Positions 31,417-32,702 of a stretch of DNA of 32,702 nt are shown piece by piece. Made by a program: the position numbers and the translations under genes. A model generated the notes under the pieces. That model searched no databases, was not told the origin of the DNA, and saw nothing but the letters and a program-made list of their open reading frames with translations. This DNA is from an uncultured Granulosicoccaceae bacterium (GTDB taxonomy: Bacteria > Pseudomonadota > Gammaproteobacteria > Granulosicoccales > Granulosicoccaceae), in the NCBI GenBank assembly GCA_938003855.1, contig CALKXD010000287.1, positions 1 through 32,702 of the forward strand. Reading direction: 5' to 3'. How positions within the stretch are numbered: the stretch's first letter is position 1; each line of letters opens with the position of its first letter.

Positions 31417-32643
31417 ATGACCTTCGAAATCGCACTCACCGGTTTGAAATCGTCAAGCTCGGAACTGGAAGTTATTTCTAACAATATTGCCAATTCGTCG
31501 ACGGTGGGATTCAAATCGTCAGACATTAAATTCGGCGACATTTACGGCACGGCTGGAATCGGTGCTACCGGCAACAGCATTGGTCGCGGCGTTCGGGTGA
31601 CCGATGTCGTTCAAAAGTTCGCCAAGGGTGACGTGACCTACACCGAAAGTCAGCTGGATCTGTCTATTTCAGGGTCCGGCCAGGGCTTTTTCAAGCTAAA
31701 CGACAATGGTGCAATTCAGTATTCACGCGCGGGATCATTTGGCCTTGATCGGGATGGCTATATTATAAATGGAGCCGGGCAGAAGTTGATGGGGTATCCG
31801 GCGGTTGACGGCACCGTCGTCCCCACGCCGGGTGACTTGAGAATCGAGTCCGTAGACACGGCAGCCAAACAAACTCAGGAGGTAAGTCTTAACCTTAACC
31901 TGAACGCCAGCAATGATGTCACACCGCCATTCGACCCGGCAGATCCGGAGTCCTATAATTTTACCACATCGACAACCTTCTATGACTCACTGGGTGCTTC
32001 TCATCTGACCAGTTTTCATTTCAGGAAATCTGCAACGAATGAGTGGGAGCTTCATGCGTTGGCGGGGGATACCGAAATCACCCCCGCCGGTGGCAGTGCT
32101 ATTCAGTTCAACTCAGATGGCAGCTTGCAAAGTGTTGACGGTGATCCGGCAGGAAGATTGGTAATACCCCCTTTCACCGTGCAACCAGGCTCCGACCCGA
32201 TGAATGTGACGCTTGATTTGAGTGAACTGACGCAGTTCTTCGGGCAGTCAGGGGTCAATGAAATCAGTCAGGACGGCTACGGCGCCGGGCGACTCAACGA
32301 CTTTGGCATTAACGCTGACGGTATGGTGCTCGGTTACTACACCAATGGTCAGGCCTCGGCGATGGGTCAGATCACGGTGACCAGTTTTAGAAATCCACAG
32401 GGTCTGCAACAAGTCAGCAACACCAGTTGGCAGGAGACGTTTTCATCGGGGGAGGCGCTGAGCGGTATACCGGGCAGTGCCACGCTGGGAACAATACAGT
32501 CTGGCTCGTTAGAGCAATCGAATGTTGATGTCACTGAGGAGCTTGTGAAAATGATCAGCACGCAGCGAAATTTTCAGGCTAATGCACAGGTTATTTCAGC
32601 CAGTGATATGTTGACCCAGACGGTAATGAACATTAAGCGCTAG
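31417..32643 (+). CDS. flgE: Flagellar hook protein FlgE
   Basis: FlgE is the structural subunit of the flagellar hook, exported by the flagellar type III apparatus. The 408-residue length is normal (E. coli about 402). The N-terminal D0 part contains ALTGLKSSSSELEVISNNIANSSTVGFKSS at 6-35 in two blocks, the rod/hook signature. DLSISGSGQGFFKL and YSRAGSF follow, and the C-terminus ends VTEELVKMISTQRNFQANAQVI and LTQTVMNIKR. The ATG has only a distant GGAA. Usually flgE follows flgD in an operon, but here 428 non-coding bases and an unrelated divergent gene precede it, so it starts its own transcript. What follows lies beyond the window. Confidence 0.95.
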   Translation: MTFEIALTGLKSSSSELEVISNNIANSSTVGFKSSDIKFGDIYGTAGIGATGNSIGRGVRVTDVVQKFAKGDVTYTESQLDLSISGSGQGFFKLNDNGAIQYSRAGSFGLDRDGYIINGAGQKLMGYPAVDGTVVPTPGDLRIESVDTAAKQTQEVSLNLNLNASNDVTPPFDPADPESYNFTTSTTFYDSLGASHLTSFHFRKSATNEWELHALAGDTEITPAGGSAIQFNSDGSLQSVDGDPAGRLVIPPFTVQPGSDPMNVTLDLSELTQFFGQSGVNEISQDGYGAGRLNDFGINADGMVLGYYTNGQASAMGQITVTSFRNPQGLQQVSNTSWQETFSSGEALSGIPGSATLGTIQSGSLEQSNVDVTEELVKMISTQRNFQANAQVISASDMLTQTVMNIKR

Positions 32644-32644
32644 A

Positions 32645-32664
32645 TGGCAGTTTACACCCTGCCA
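32645..32664 (+). terminator. Hairpin directly after flgE
   Basis: TGGCAG and CTGCCA form a six-base-pair stem with an eight-base loop two bases past the stop codon. There is no U-run in the following bases. Confidence 0.3.
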
Positions 32665-32702
32665 GAATATTGCTGTCGGCTCTACTGGTTTTATAGAAAA
32701 AA

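Noticed and set aside
1-32702. Mobile element, CRISPR array, tRNA or rRNA
   Set aside because: No transposase or integrase motif, long terminal repeats, regularly spaced repeats or cloverleaf was seen by eye on either strand.

Overview
The window reads like a chromosomal segment of a free-living, probably marine, proteobacterium, most likely a gammaproteobacterium. The clues are a YaeQ-family protein, an Amn-type AMP nucleosidase, a flagellar hook protein, a moderate base composition (G+C slightly above half by eye), and a load of small-molecule transport and catabolism genes. The species cannot be named from the sequence alone. No rRNA, tRNA, insertion sequence, integrase or CRISPR array was seen.

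Region 1 (1-5834) is the most interesting. A minus-strand operon encodes a YcaO protein, a TfuA protein (start and stop overlap by 4 bases), a cytoplasmic-looking HExxH metalloprotease that starts at TTG, and the first 17 codons of a small ORF cut off by the left edge. YcaO plus TfuA is the known enzyme pair for peptide or protein backbone thioamidation. With a protease and a short downstream ORF, this looks like a RiPP (ribosomally made, modified peptide) locus. A flavin monooxygenase-like gene is transcribed divergently from it.

Region 2 (5835-14841) holds housekeeping and unknown genes: AMP nucleosidase, a PAPS-type sulfotransferase, kynureninase, and a plus-strand cassette of a putative lipoprotein, a subtilase with a large insert before its catalytic Ser, and a ComEC-like metallo-beta-lactamase-fold hydrolase.

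Region 3 (14856-22333) is a transport and catabolism module. On the minus strand are a FadR-type GntR regulator and a TauABC/SsuABC-like ABC transporter with one binding protein, one ATPase and two different permeases. On the plus strand are an FAH-family hydrolase, a cupin, a BKACE (DUF849) enzyme and an unknown protein. The GntR/FAH intergenic region has facing promoters that appear to share a palindromic -35 box. A strong hairpin separates the binding-protein gene from the first permease gene.

Region 4 (22501-27916) has three minus-strand catabolic genes: a lone IolB, a D-threonine aldolase/D-serine dehydratase-like PLP enzyme starting at TTG, and a GMC oxidoreductase. An RhtA/EamA-type exporter is divergent from the last.

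Region 5 (28143-32702) has a fold-type I aminotransferase, YaeQ, a solitary binding-protein-like gene without signal peptide or transporter, and a flagellar hook protein gene that is not preceded by flgD.
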